The notes: generated by a model not told the origin, from the letters alone. A DNA stretch of 64,000 bases from Montifringilla adamsi (GCA_017590115.1 JAGGNK010010892.1:4454813-4518812); one strand, 5' to 3'; shown: positions 11,031 through 23,875, numbered from the stretch's first letter. Numbers and translations: made by a program.

Positions 11031-13929
11031 GAGGGACATTCCTTGGTCCATCATCCCCTGCAGCATCGACTGCAAAGGCAAAGCAGCAGGACACAACCCT
11101 GCAGTTGTGCAGCAAGGGAGGTTTCTTGGATTCACCTCGTGTTTCTCAAGGGCTGGGACAGCCAGGAGCCTCATCCATACCGTGGTGCTGCAGCCCGGCC
11201 CTCCTGAGTGAGCTGTGTGTGCCAGCTGTGCCTGGAGCTGCGCATCAATCCCATCCAGCCGAGGCAGAATTCTAGAGGGAAACACTGACTCTTGTGTTCG
11301 ATAAAATTTCAGGAACAATAATCTTCCATGGACTGGGAGTTTCCTTCCCACTTTCTCCTACATTTAAAAGCTGGCAGATTTCACTTTCAATGGACTGTCC
11401 TTCCTGCCCCTGCAGATTCTGCTTTAGGGGTGGAGGCAGCTCTTAAAGCCATCAGTCTCACTTGGCCCATGAGATGAGGAGATCCAAAGGGAACAGAGTA
11501 ATGACCCACCACATTTAGGGTGCTGGATACAAGGATCTACCCACTCCCAAGCCTCAGGGCTTCCAGCTGAGCAAAGTGCCTTTTCCCAGTGCAGATTGCA
11601 AGGCTGAGTGAATGATGGCAGAGTCTGTAGGAGCCCAGCCAGCTCCCCATTTCTGAGGGAAGCAGAAGGAGCCCTGGATCTGGGAGCATAAAGAAAAACA
11701 TGTCTGAATCATGCACTGACATCACCGGGAGTGCTGCAGCTCTCCGACTCACGTCAGAGCTGGATTGATATGGTTACAGAAGAGTGCCTGGCTTTTGGTA
11801 TTCTGGGAGAGCTGCTGCTGTGGCAGAGAAAATTATTCATGGATCAAAAAAAGAAAAGCATTAGCTGTACAAAGTGTCAGGATTGTCTGTGTTCCACTGC
11901 GGGGCTGAAACGAGACGCCAGCTGTGGTACATGAGAAACAGCTGGAAGAAACACCAACAAAAATGCACAGATTAGTCTTGAAAGACCCTTGCAACTGAAG
12001 CCAAGGTATCACTTACTAATTTATGGGGAAGTACAGCGGGTGCAGAGCCCTGAGCTGACTCACAGGCGGCTGATCTGGAACAAGAGGGATCACAACAGAG
12101 GAGCAGAACAGTCGGATGCTTTCTGTCACTGGAAATAAAGGTTGAGGTGAACAGATGATCTGCCAGGCAGCCACAAAGCCGTAATTAAGAGATGCCAAAA
12201 CAGCCTTTTGTGCTATAAGGGGGTGGGAAAAAGGAATACAAAGATCACAGAGGACATGGTGGTTCCTGCCGTGCACACAGGGGAATAGAGGAGAGAATAA
12301 TCTTCCCCATGAGGAGTCACATTCAGATTCCAGCAGGCAAATGCTGCACAGAATGCTGTTGAGTCCTATGGCAGAGGCATAACAAGGCAAAAGGAGCAGA
12401 TACAAAATCACCTTAATGCCTGAAATCTTTTAGTAGGATCAGTGGTGGAGTGTTAATTTGGCAGTGTAAGTACTGCCAGTGGAGCCGTGGGTCAGCAACA
12501 ATCCACTGTCTCCACTGGTGGAAGTAAAACTGTAAAATATGTGTAGGTGCCTGCAGGAGGTACCATTAATGCATTTCACGGTTTGGAACATCCAAATACA
12601 GTGCTGGAGGAGAAACACATGTGGACCTCACTTTCCTTGAAACTGGGTCTAAAATCCTTCAAATGATCCCGTTGGTACAGAAACAACTTTGCAAAAACAT
12701 TGTTTCATTAAACTTCTGCATTTTTGAAGTTGTTCATTCAGCTGAGCCATCAGTAATTAGCATGTAAGCACTCTGTGAATATTCATTAGCTTTTCCAAGG
12801 CTCCTGGCAGAGGAAAATCACTCCTGGCATCCAGGAGGGGTCGGGGGTCAAGGCCTCTGGCAGGGATGTCTCTGGAGGGAGCTGGGAGCTGCTGGGGACC
12901 CTCCTCTGCCTCTGCCTGTGCTCACCTCGGGACACGGAGCCGCAGAGCAGCTCCTGGGCACAGCAGCATCAGCCACATCTCCTGCTGGGATAAACTGCTT
13001 GGCCTCTGCTCTTTCCTTCATCCACATGCTAATGAGATCACTCCACAGACACAGGGACAGCGATACTGTCCCCTGAGCAAGGCAGTAGCAGGGTTTGGTG
13101 TGTCCGAGAGAAAGTCCTGGCCAGTGTTCGCTCCAGAAGAAAATTCCTGGTTTTTCTGGAAATAAGGCAGTGACTGCTGTTATTTCCCGCCTGGCAGCTC
13201 TGATCTGGGAGGATGGAATCAGTGCACAGGAGGGAACATTTGAGTCTGGGGGTTTTCCTGGAGCTCACCACACTGCTGGCAGCACTGGGAGAGCCTGAAC
13301 CTCTGATACCTTTGGGCTCGTGTCACCAGCCCTGTTTGCAAGGAGGGAATATTCCCCCCATTGAAAGGGGGAGCAATATTTTAATTTCTAAACTAACCTT
13401 GTGTGTTATGTGGTGCTGCTGAGAAGCCACAGCCACTGAGTCCCACGATGTCATTTTTACAGTCTCTGGTCAGAGCAGGATGTCACTTTGAAATGAAAAC
13501 GTTCAGGCTTAAAATAGAAACCCACACAGAATTGTACAGCCTCTTGAGAATGGCTTTTTAGGGCTGCTGCTAAAAATGCCCCATTAAAAGTCTATAAGGT
13601 GCTGCAGAGCCATCAGGCTGCCACATGTAGGATTTTATGGTGGTTGCATTTTATTTCCTAATTTTGATGGGCCAAAGGCTGGCGAGCAGAGAGCAAATAT
13701 TCACAGTATCTCCAGTTATCCCTGTGTTTCTATCTCCTGTGCAGTGGGAGCAGGGCACAGCACAGCTGCTGGGGTGCCAGCTCACCCTCAGGCCACCCCA
13801 CATGTGCCACCCAGATTTGTTCTGGGCAGCTGGGAGAGCTGTGGTGCCAAAGCTGTGACGTGGCCACACGTGCCAGGCTCTGAAATCCTGCCAGTCCACG
13901 TGCTCAGAGCATCCAGGAGGGAAAGAGCC

Positions 13930-14400
13930 ACCCTACATTAATTATGACTTTTGAAGCTTTGCCTAATTACATTGTCTCTCTTAAGAAAATGACACAAATA
14001 TTTATGAGTGGGACTTTTAATTCTCATTGTAATCAGTGACATAAATAGGTAACACCTTTATAAAGAGTTAATAAAAATGTGTCAACACAAGCTCCAGCAC
14101 AAACTATCGAGCAGTGTGCAGTAAAACATTCCAGTGTTTATTGTATTGATTGAATATTCATGAGATGCCAATTTAAATTACAGTTCACAACTGTTGCTGT
14201 GTCTAATGAATAATTTAAACAAGTGTGGCCAAAGAGATTTCAACGCTGCATTAGCAAACTGCAAGGGATTAAGCAACAGAGAATTTATAATTAGCTTTGT
14301 ATATCCTATAATAAATTCATTGGAAAGATGGTTTTAATTATCCCACATGTTAATTCAGAATTCAGTGCATTAATTTTCGATTGAAAAGTAACCCTTTCTT
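13930..14400. promoter_or_regulatory. Candidate intronic conserved non-coding element
   Basis: About 470 bases of AT-rich, repeat-free sequence packed with TAATTA, ATTAAT, TTTAAAT and an 'attgaatattcatgag' stretch, with no long open frame. The base composition and homeodomain/POU-like motif density resemble vertebrate ultraconserved enhancers near developmental regulators. The call rests on appearance only. Confidence 0.3.
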
Positions 14401-15494
14401 CCCAGATAATATTTTTGGCTCTTCTTCATCTTCTGCATCTCAAGAAGAGAGAATTGCAAATATGGAATTACTTAATTTTTGCAAATCTCATCCATCATGA
14501 CACAGCATTTGTACCTGCCCATCTCAGGTCTGGAGCAATTCCTTTTTTCCATTTCCAGCTGGGGAAGCTGAGACCAATGAGATCAAATCCCCCTCCCACA
14601 AGCTGGATCCCAGAATCCTGCTGGAGCTTCTCCCAGATCTGTGTGCTGCTGCACATCCTCTTTGATCCACTCCTGGCTACTTGGGCAATATTGTCTGCTC
14701 CTGGCAAACAATTCTGTGACAGTGATAGAAGTTTTTGGCAGTTGTCTCCTATAAGCAGCTTTAGGGTTTTGTTTCAGAAAGGAGGATGTGTGTAGATAAC
14801 AAGTGTAAACCTCAGAGTTGGAGCTGAGATTGCTGCATTCTTCAGAGCCAAACAGGAATGGTTTTGTCTCTATTTGGCAAGTCTGTAAAGGGCTTTCTCC
14901 TGGGGGAGACTGGCCCTTTTGCCATAGGGACAGTGCTGCAGGGTCCCTGCCATTTGTCCATGTCCAGGGTGAGAAGGGCAGCAGCCCTGTGCCTGTGAGG
15001 GGCTGGGGGCTGCCCTGACAACGTGGCTTTGACCTCAGGTAACCAGGGGACAGCAATGTCCTCAACAGCAGAGAGGCCTGAGCTCCTCATCAGCTGATGC
15101 TCAGCCCTTAGAAACTGTGAATATTTCTTGTGCTTTCCCCTCCACCTGCTCTCCCGAAGCAATCCCTTCACCTTGCTGCTTGTCCCCAAAGCCTGTCCAT
15201 ATGCACAGACACAGTTGTAGTTCTTGCAGAACCTCATCATTTGTGCTGAAACTCCCTGGCCAGAAAAAACTTGGGAAGTATTCCAAGGAGCATAAACCCT
15301 CACACCTCCGTGCAGCCACCATGCTCAAAGCCTGTCTGGGAAGCTCCGAAGGTGTCTTGTGGTGCACGTGGGGGAGGAAAGCGCTGCCTTTCCAGGTGGG
15401 TTTGTTTAATTCCAGGGCAGCAGGTTAATGAGATTGCTGGGATATGTGACTTTATCTGGAATGTAAACACGAGCCTGGCACGTGTCCTCGGTGT

Positions 15495-15600
15495 CTGATC
15501 AGATGGAAATGCAAATGCGGCGCCGAGCGTGGCGCGCCATCCAAAATGTTTTGGTGACACAACGTGCAAGACAAAATAACGATCATTTTTTTTAATTGAA
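15495..15600. promoter_or_regulatory. Octamer motif beside CpG-rich patch
   Basis: A perfect POU-factor octamer ATGCAAAT sits beside a CAGATG E-box-like site and is followed within ten bases by a CpG cluster (gcggcgccgagcgtggcgcg), in an otherwise CpG-poor intron. This may be an enhancer or an internal promoter. Single-sequence evidence is weak. Confidence 0.22.
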
Positions 15601-18600
15601 ATGTCTTCTGTTGCATTTGAGTCCTGCCATATCCATCTAATCAACAGCCTGGCACCGAGGGGGATGTGCCTGAGCTGGAGGTGGAAGCTCCTTGGGGAGC
15701 GGGGAACACCCAGGGCTGTCCCAGGAGCCACTGGCTGTGCTCAGACTTCCCCCAAGACTTTAATTGCTGCTTTAGTGCCTCTGTCTTCTGGGTGACTGGA
15801 GTTACTTAAGGTGATGAATGGAGAGCATGGCTGGAATGCAGTAATGTTGTTGTTGGCACGTATTGATTAAACCTCAAGGCTCAATTGATCAAGCTCCCCA
15901 GTGCCGGCGTGTAATCCCAGGGGAAAAAATCAAGCCTGTAATGGGGTTATGCTTTACTCTTGGTTTACCTCTTGGGGTTATATGTTTTGGGAGGGAAGGA
16001 AGTGTTTGTGATGGCCTGAATCCCTGCTGTTACCAGGATTAAATGAGGACTGGCAGTAGGAACACTTGTTATTGTGGCAACCCAGTCCTGGGCAGACCCA
16101 AACCTCATTTAACATGGCATATCTCACCTCCAGGAACTGAGTGTCTGTCTCTGTGTTAGAAGGAAATAAATGAATCTCTGAGGTGTTTGTTATCCATTAT
16201 GAGGAAGCCCAAGAGGACAGAGATGCTGCTGGACTGAATATTCTTCCCCTGGTCTCCCTTAATACACTACATTTAATCTAATAAACTGCACTGCACAGCA
16301 CAGGCAGAGCAGCAGCTCAGGTTAATGTTGTGCTGGAACCTAAGTGAGCACTTCCTAAATCTGTATGGCTTCAGTTCTGCATTTATGTAGATTTTGGCCT
16401 GTCTGTAACTTGGAAGAGCAGCTGCAGTTGCATTGGCTGGCTAAGAAAGGAGATGGGTTTGCATTTGTCAGGAGTCAGAACAGAAGTTACAGCATCTGGC
16501 TCTTGTGGCAGGAGTCAGCGCTTGGGTTTCCCTTCCCTCTTCCCTCCTGCAATTAATTTTGTATGTACAAAGTCATCTGGGCTTTTCACACCTAATTTAA
16601 GAGTGTTCAGCATTTGCTATAATTAAAGGCAGGAAGATAACTGACTGTGCCTCCTGGTAACAGTTTGTGTGATGCAGCGAGGTCGTGGCACATCCTGCAG
16701 TTCTCAGAGGTTCCCCCCTGCAGGGCAGGAGCAGCACTGTGCTGGTGGAGAACTGGTGTGCTGTGGAGGTTCAGTTTTGTCTCAAATTGCTCCAGCAGAG
16801 CTGGGCTTTGAAAATCCTACAGTTTCCCAACACATATTGAGCCACAGAGCCATCCTCCTTCCCTGCATGCTGGTACTCCTGGTATTAAGAGGCCCTTATG
16901 AAACACTTATTCCAAACTAACACAATAATCCCAGCAATATCTGGCTGCAGAGACAAACTGAGTGAGGGCAAAAAGGGGGCAGCTCCCTGCAGATGTGCAG
17001 AGGAGCTGTGGTTTGTGTGCACATGTGGGATCAGCACTGGGGACCCAACTCTTTCTAATGCTGCAGCGTTTCTTATGGTGCTGGAAAAGTGGGCTGTGAG
17101 ACTTTGCAATCAAAAAAAAAAAGAAACCCTATTAAAATTCATTCCCAGAGTTTAATCCCACTGGGATGAGTTTTCTATCTAGTCTTCCCAGTTTCCTGTT
17201 GTGTTCTAAAATTGCTTCTTTTTGCCTTCTTCTCCTTCTCCTTTTTTTTTAATGCTCCATGCAATAAAACGTGGACGTCTCTCATTACCTGTGAGTCTAT
17301 TGCTATATGTGAATGCAATATCTAAAATGTGTGAAAAGAGCCAGGAGAGATATAAAGCAAAGGGAAGCTGGGAGTGCAGAAAGGCTTCAATCAGCTGCAC
17401 AAGCCCAGGGAGGGGGCAATAAATGCTGGGGGAGATGAGGGGGCCAGCGTTGGGATGGGGGAGTGTTTGTGCTGCCGTGGGGGAGATGGGTCCCGTGAGG
17501 GGAGCTCTTGCCAATGCTAGTTTTTATCCCCCTGAGAAGAAAACACCTGGATTTACACAATCCACCATCTTCTCCAGCCAAAGTGAAGCTTTTTGCTGTC
17601 CTGCCAGGCTGGGCACTGTTCCATGGTTATCACCAAGTGGTGAGGGGTGTCCCAGGGTGCTCTCCCTGGGGAAGGCCTTGGTGTGATCCTGCCTTGGCAA
17701 GGACACACAGCAGAGCACACTCTGGCCCTGCCCACGCTGCTTCCACAAAAAGTAAATTAAATTATTGGTCCCCAACCCAACTGGAGCAGAACTTTAATCC
17801 ATCCCAGCAGTTCAAAGTCTTGTGAGGAGGCTGAGCTGTAACACAGGGTGTTAAACATCTAATAACACCAAGGATGTGGCAAACCACCAGGAAAAGCAAA
17901 CACCCCAAGGAATCTCTGTCTGAAGAAGGGGAATACTTTCTGTCTCTTGTGTTTTCCTGCCTTCCCTTTTGTTTTTTAATGCCTAAGGTTATTTACATGA
18001 CACCAGATCTCTGCTGCTCAGTTTTATTTGTGTCTCACATCCTGTCCTTGACCCGTGGGATGGCTTTGCTGGGCAGGTGATGGTCCCATGGAGTGCACAG
18101 CTCAGCAGGATCCTCAGTTCCCAGTGATGAACAAAAGGGCACCTCAGGCATGTGGCCAGGGACCACCTCCAGCCCCACACCACCTGTGGTGTCTCACCCC
18201 AGCCTTGGAAGCAGCAAGTTCTGTTTATAGGGGTACTTGTTGTAGAAGATTTTAACACTGACTCCATGTTTCACCAGTGTCTTTGGGATTCAAAGGTGGA
18301 AGACAAAAATGAAAGAAAATCTGATGGATAAACAGGTCTGATACTGAAAGATATTTTCCCCTTGCTTGGGATGGTTTTGCTTCACCATTACACCCAAATA
18401 ATTGAACAAAAATACTCCATGAGACAGTTTGTCTGCTCCTCCATCCACCTCAAGTGTGGAGACAGAAATCCAGATTAAGGAAATAATTCTGGATGGGCTC
18501 CAGGCCTGGCAGACCCTTCTCAGCTCCCAGCACCACCTTGGCCCCCTCAGCCCCTCACCTTCACCCACGAAGTTTTATCATCTGCCCCTTTTGCTTCTAT

Positions 18601-19071
18601 TCCCCTCCACAACTTCTGCTCCCTGTCTTTCCAATACACATGTAGGGGCTGTGACAATTTTATTAAGTTTTATACCCCCCATGGTATATAAAAGAGGGAG
18701 ATCAGGGTCTGCTGCTATTTAATTACCTCCCAGTGCCCATTCCAGGGAATTCTGCCCCAGCTTTTAGTGCTGGTGGTATGGTGTTCTGACTGGACGAGTA
18801 TCAATTCCCTTCCTCTACAAATGGGTTTTGCAAAATCCCTAAATAATGCATTCAGAAAACAGGCGGGAAATTAATGGGATAGATTATTTGCAAACATGTT
18901 CACTGAATTATCAGGCTTGTTCTTTATCCGTAAAATAATGTACTTTTAAAAAATGGAGTTTATTGAAGATGTTATTTACAGACAGTTCTCCAGCTGAGAA
19001 CTGCAGGAGCGCTGACAGGGCACGTGCACAGCCCAGCTGCTCTTCCAGTGCCAGAGCACCCCTGCTCCTCC

Positions 19072-19700
19072 AGATCACTGAATCCTGGAATGGTTTGGCT
19101 TAGAAGGGATTTAAAAACTGCCCACTGGCAGCCCCTGCTATGGGCAGGGATACCTGCCACCATCCCAGGCTGCTCCAGCCCCATCCAGCCTGGCCTTGGG
19201 CACTGCCAGGGATCCAGGGGCAGCCACAGCTGCTCTGGGCACCCTGTGCCAGGGCCTCAGCTCCCTCACAGCCAGGAACTCCCCCCCAATATCCCATCCA
19301 TCCCTGCCCTTTGGGAGTGGGAAGCCATTCCCTGTGACCTGTCCCTCTATGCCTTGTCCCCAGACCCCCTCCAGCTCTCCTTGAGCCCCTGGAAGGGGCT
19401 CTGAGGTCCTCTGGATCCTTCTCTCCTCCAGGTCAGCACCCCCAGCTCTCCCAGCCTGGCTCCAGAGCTGAGAGCCTCCAGCCCTTGGAGCATCTCTGTG
19501 GCCTCCTGGATCACTCCAGACTACACATCCTTCCTTCTTTGGGCTCCCCAGAGCTGGGGAGCTCTGCAGGTGGGGTCTCACCTGAGCAGAGGGACAGGAC
19601 CCGCCCTCTCCTGCTGCCCTCCCTGTGGCATGACCCCAAGATGCAGTTGGGTTTCTGGGCTGCCAGTGCTCATGGACAGGTCATGTTCATCTTCTCATCC
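19072..19700 (-). repeat. Long CR1 LINE 3' fragment
   Basis: Starts with the antisense tail 'aatcctggaatggtttgg' and runs through the motifs 'ctgccaccatcccaggctg' and 'gggatccaggggcagccac'. It continues into the more 5' CR1 portion 'ccccagctctcccagcctg' and 'ggggtctcacctgagcaga'. At about 630 bases it is among the longest CR1 pieces here. Open frames over it on both strands are products of the repeat. Confidence 0.92.
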
Positions 19701-19984
19701 ATCCACATCCTCCTCAGGGCTGCTCTCAGTCCATTCCCACATACACACAACTGGGAGAAGCCCTGGGAGCCTTGTCTGGGGACATTGTGTGGCTTTAAGG
19801 TGAAGCTTCATGTTTGAGAGCATTGCATTTGAAACTGCCAACATTCATTGGAAAGATCAGGGTTTTATTTAAAGCACTTAATGCAGAAAAGTTGCTTTCC
19901 TCATATTTGTCTGCTCAGGTTCCCTCTGAGCCATCAGGCTGAGCTTGTCTGTACATGGCTTCTGATAGCTGAGGAGCTCTGCTA

Positions 19985-20440
19985 ATGCTGGTATTTAATA
20001 ATTCCTGGAATATTGGGGAAGCTCTGGGGGACTAGAAAAGAGCTAATGTGCAAATATTTAAAAAGGGAAACAGAACAGCTCTGGTAATTACAGACCTGTC
20101 AGTCTGTCATCAATCCTCAGCAAAATAATGGAGTGGCAGATCCAGGCCTCAATTAATAAAGAATTAAGGGAAGGTAATATAATTAATGCCAATCAACATG
20201 GGCTGATAGAAAACAAATCTTGTCAAACTCACTTGATATCTTTTTTGATGAGATTACAGGTTTGGGTGATAGAGGTAACAGTGTTAACACAACACACTCA
20301 GACATTCTGCAAGACTTTTGGCTTGGAAGCACAAAATCTAGTGAGGAAGTTGAACAATACAAACCCAGTGTTGCACAGGTTTGGTGGGCTGGATTGTCAC
20401 TCTGTCTTGCTGGAGGGTTTTTATGTCTCTGCAAAAGGAA
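19985..20440 (+). repeat. CR1-type LINE reverse-transcriptase relic
   Basis: The + strand translation shows 'NYRPVSL', then 'INANQHGLIENKSCQTHLI' and a degraded 'FCKTFGLEAQNLV' block. These correspond in order to the LINE reverse-transcriptase motifs NYRPVSL, QHGF...KSC and YLDFSKAFDTV. The active-site region is not intact and the reading frame shifts within the segment, so it is a dead fragment. It is a different part of the enzyme, and the opposite orientation, from the relic at 10588-11030. Confidence 0.8.
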
Positions 20441-20833
20441 ACATTAAATAATGGCCAGTGGAGCTGGCAGGTGATGGGAGCAGGAAGGTGGCACAGGGCA
20501 GGGGGGCAGAGCTTCTGGCATGGCCTGCTAAACTGATCCCCAGCAGAGAAGGTGTGTTTGGGAAAACAGTATTGCCCCCTTGCAGGAGCAAAAATGGTCT
20601 TTCAAGGTGAGGACTCCTCTCCTTAGAGATGGTGACTCTGGAAAAGGACTGTGAGATGTTTTGGGTAGGTGCTGCTGAGAGAGATGTACAAAAAAGCATC
20701 CAGAGCAGTGAGCAGGGTGGGGAGCTTGGAGAGAGGGCAGACCTCTGTGTCTTTGGCCAGGGCAGGAAGGGGTGGATGGTGCTCTGCAAGTGCTCTGGGG
20801 AAGGAGAAAGTGTGAGAGCCCTCCAGTCTGGCC
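20441..20833. other. Spacer between LINE relic and minisatellite
   Basis: Unique, GC-rich intronic DNA with no recognised exon or element. It passes directly into the minisatellite at about 20834. Confidence 0.4.
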
Positions 20834-21218
20834 AGGAATGGGCTGTGAGCTCCAGGAATGGGCTGTGAGCTCCAGGAATGGGCTGTGAGCTCCAGGGCTG
20901 GGCTGTGAGCTCCAGGGATGGGCTGTGAGCTCCAGGGATGGGCTGTGAGCTCCAGGGCTGTGAGCTCCAGGAATGGGCTGTGAGCTCCAGGGCTGGGCTG
21001 TGAGCTCCAGGGCTGGGTTGTGAGCTCCAGGAATGGGCTGTGAGCTCCAGGAATGGACTGTGAGCTCCAGAAATGGGCTGTGAGCTCCAGGGCTGTGAGC
21101 TCCAGGGCTGTGAGCTCCAGGGCTGGGCTGTGAGCTCCAGGAATGGGCTGTGAGCTCCAGGGATGTGAGCTCCAGGGCTGTGAGCTCCAGGGCTGGGCTG
21201 TGAGTTCCAGGGCTGGCA
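20834..21218. repeat. Minisatellite, about 20 units of 20 and 14 bases
   Basis: A tandem array with the core TGTGAGCTCCAGG seen about 20 times. Most units are 20 bases, of the form gggctgtgagctccaggaat with ggct/ggat variants; several are 14 bases through loss of six bases. The last unit has a diverged core (gagttccag). Because neither unit length is a multiple of three and the antisense sequence lacks stop codons, all three minus-strand frames remain open for 250-278 codons. These are artefacts, not a gene. Confidence 0.97.
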
Positions 21219-22663
21219 GCACAGGCTGGCCATGGAGGCTGCATTCTGGGCTTGCTCCAGGGATCAACCACAGGGGGATGTGACAAGTGAATCCACCCCC
21301 CTGGGCAGGTTCTGAACCCCACAGAGAGGAGTTCCCCACCTCTTTGCCACCCTCCCCTCTCCATCCCCTCCCCATGTGGTGCCCTCTGGGCTCACAGAGG
21401 TGCTTTAGATCCCTTTTGTCACAGCCACCACAATAAAATCAGGAAGGCTCATGAAACCCAGGGCTGGGGAAAGCTGTGCCTTCAAACCTGCCCCAGCGCA
21501 TGTCTGTGTCTCAGAAATGCTTTTTTAAAGCCATGGATGTGGATTCTTCCTCTTTGCTGCCTGGTTCTGAGTTCAGAGATGCTCCTTCGTGTTTGCAAAC
21601 TTGAATCTATAAAACCTTTTTTTTTTCCCCCACTGTGCTCAGTGAAGACAAACTGTAATTTTAAAATAGATCAAAAAATTTCCACGAGCCCAAACGCCCA
21701 AAGCTGTCCCCAGCAGTTCCCATGGGCTCCTGTGGTGCTGCTGCTGCTGCTGGGCCAGCAAAGCCCCCCCGTGGCATCCTGGTGGGGGTACAGGTCCCCA
21801 GGAGCTGGCAGAGGGGACCCTCTGTGTGCTTGGTCCCTCTGGGAGCTGGACACACCCGGGAGGGAAGTGACAACCACGGCTGGGAATGCCGGTGCACAGG
21901 GAAATCCTCTGCCATGTGATAAATGCCCCCCACCTCCTCCAAAATAAATTACTTCCTTTTTAAATCCTTTCCAACTGTTCCCCTCGTGTTCATAATAGGA
22001 TGATCGGTGGAACCAAAGATGTGGCTGTTACTTTAAAGGATAAATTAGTTTGACTCTTAACTCAATAATTAAAACTGTTATGGCTATGAGCCTGCAGGGA
22101 TAATGTACTATTATTATAGTCATTTGTTTCAATTAAATGCTTACTGATTTTACAATAGCAGCTGGGCACCTGTGTGAGATAGCTATTACTCTGAACAAGA
22201 CATCTCAAATTCCAGCAGAAATTTGTCACTGCACTAAAGCATTTTACACAGACCATGAAAGTTTATTAGGAGCAGTTACAAATCGGGAAGAGGAGGGGTG
22301 GTAATTGGGGATATATTTTCTTATCAGCTCCTCTCTCTCCTGCTCTCTCTCTTTTTAAAGTAAATCATCTTTAAGTATTTCAGCTATGGTGATGCGTTTA
22401 CATCGAAACTTCAATACAGGAAAAGCCTGCTGGGAAAACTTTGCTTCAAAGCTGTTCAGCAGATAATTCCTCTCCCTGGCTGATTGTGATTATAATGGCT
22501 TGTTCTTGGGAACAAACCCAAGGAGAGGGAAGCTGTGCTGGGGATGAGCCTGGTGGCTGCCCCTGGAGTAGCTGATTGCCTTGCCTGGAGAGGAAGACCC
22601 TGGGTGAGGAAGGCTCTGACAGCTCAGCCCACCTGTGTTAACTGACCCTGGGAAGGGTGGGAG
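21219..22663. other. Intronic sequence with AT-rich island
   Basis: The left part is ordinary GC-rich intron. From about 21950 to 22400 the sequence becomes AT-rich and repeat-free (listed separately). No coding exon or RNA gene was recognised. Confidence 0.4.
21950..22400. promoter_or_regulatory. Candidate intronic conserved non-coding element
   Basis: Repeat-free AT-rich block with a cluster of TTAGTTTG, AATAATTAAAA and CAATTAAATG motifs, sharply different in composition from the CR1 piece that follows. It has the look of a deeply conserved developmental enhancer, but conservation cannot be tested here. Confidence 0.28.
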
Positions 22664-23345
22664 TCATGGAATCATGGAATGGGTTGGATTGGAAGGGACC
22701 TTAAAGCTCAGTTCATCCCACCCCTTGCCATGGCAGGGACACCTGCCACCATCCCAGGCTGCTCCCAGCCTGGCCTTGGGCACTGCCAGGGATCCAGGGG
22801 CAGCCACAGCTGCTGTGGGCACCCTGTGCCAGGACCCCCCACCCTCATCATAAAAAGTTTCTTCCACATTCCTACTCTGAATCATCTCTATTTTCGTTTA
22901 AAACCATCACCCTGTGTCCTGTCACAACAGGCCCTGCTGACAAACCTGTCTCCATCCTTCCTCTAAGCTCCTTTAGGCACTGGAAGGGGCTCTCAGGTCT
23001 CCCTGGACCCTTCTCTTTTCCAGGTGAGCACCCCCAGCCTGTCTCAATAACAGAGGTGCTGCAGCCCTTGGAGCTTCTCTGTGGCTTTGGACTCTCTCCA
23101 GCAGCTCCACATCCTTCTGAAGCTGGGAGCCCCCAGGCTGGGGCAGCTCTGCAGGTGGGGTCTCACCTGAGCAGGGCAGAGGGGCAGGACCCCCTGAGCT
23201 GCTGCCCACGCTGGGGAATGAGCCCAGGACAGGGCTGGATTTCTGGGCTGCCAGTGCCCATCCCCAGGTCCTGCCCAGCCTCTCGTGCCCCAGCACCCCA
23301 AGGTGCCCAGTGCTGGGGTGCCTGGCACATGGAGTGATGCCCCTC
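22664..23345 (-). repeat. Long CR1 LINE 3' fragment
   Basis: Begins 'tcatggaatcatggaatgg' and follows the same order of antisense CR1 motifs as the copy at 19072, including 'gggatccaggggcagccac' and 'ggggtctcacctgagcagg'. The two copies clearly belong to the same subfamily and are truncated at similar points. The right boundary is approximate. Confidence 0.92.
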
Positions 23346-23579
23346 AGTGCTGCCCACTCCTGCTCATCTTGGCCATTGTTTCAGCTCAGGGGGATGCAGT
23401 GCAGTGCTGTGTGGCAAACTCCAGCCAGATTTCTCCTTTTGCTGCTCCTTGGGTACCACACACGTGGTTTGGCATGGGTCCCACCCAGGACTGCAGCCCA
23501 GCCAAGCAGGCAGCAGGGCTGGGCACCTGGGGCATCGCTGCTCCCAGGGCACAGCACACCACGGGGGAACAATGCAGAA

Positions 23580-23875
23580 CCTCTGGGTCTGCAGCAGTCC
23601 TAACAGCTATTGAAAGTAAGGAGGAAATTAATGAAGAGATATTAAGTCAAGTGTTTCCCAGGGTATGGGCCTCTGATGTACCAGGGAGGGCAAAAAATGC
23701 CTCCCCCATAGTAATTAAGCTTAAGGAAGGGATACTACCAGTGAGAATTGAGCAGTACCCCCTAAAAAAGAAGCAAGTGAAGGAATCAGCCCAATAATTG
23801 AAAATTTTCTGTGGTTGGGGTTATTGAAAGAATGCCTATCTGATTTCAATACTCCCATTTTACCCATTTGGAAAC
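23580..23875 (+). mobile_element. Endogenous retrovirus pol fragment, broken
   Basis: The + strand translation resembles the N-terminal edge of a retroviral reverse transcriptase of the gammaretrovirus-like type: a tryptophan-containing lead (FPRVWASD), then 'PIVIKLKEGILPVRIEQYPL', and, in a shifted frame, the 'GLL...FNTPILPI' block. A frameshift near 23785-23795 and a stop break it, and neither the catalytic motif nor any gag or env is present. It is a short dead relic. The class assignment is inferred from the motif order. Confidence 0.75.

Larger units (their letters stand above)
11031..19071. other. Long intronic stretch, mostly unique
   Basis: Eight kilobases with no supportable gene and little recognisable repeat. 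It includes AT-rich repeat-poor islands (12500-12800, 13930-14400) and a CpG-containing patch with an octamer motif (about 15505-15545), listed separately. Open frames of up to about 160 codons occur on both strands but overlap each other, show no splice-consistent structure and were not recognised. Confidence 0.4.

Noticed and set aside
20421..21375. Three overlapping minus-strand frames of 250-278 codons rich in Ser/Gln/Pro repeats
   Set aside because: They are translations of the 20/14-base minisatellite, which lacks stops in every antisense frame. No start context or splice structure.
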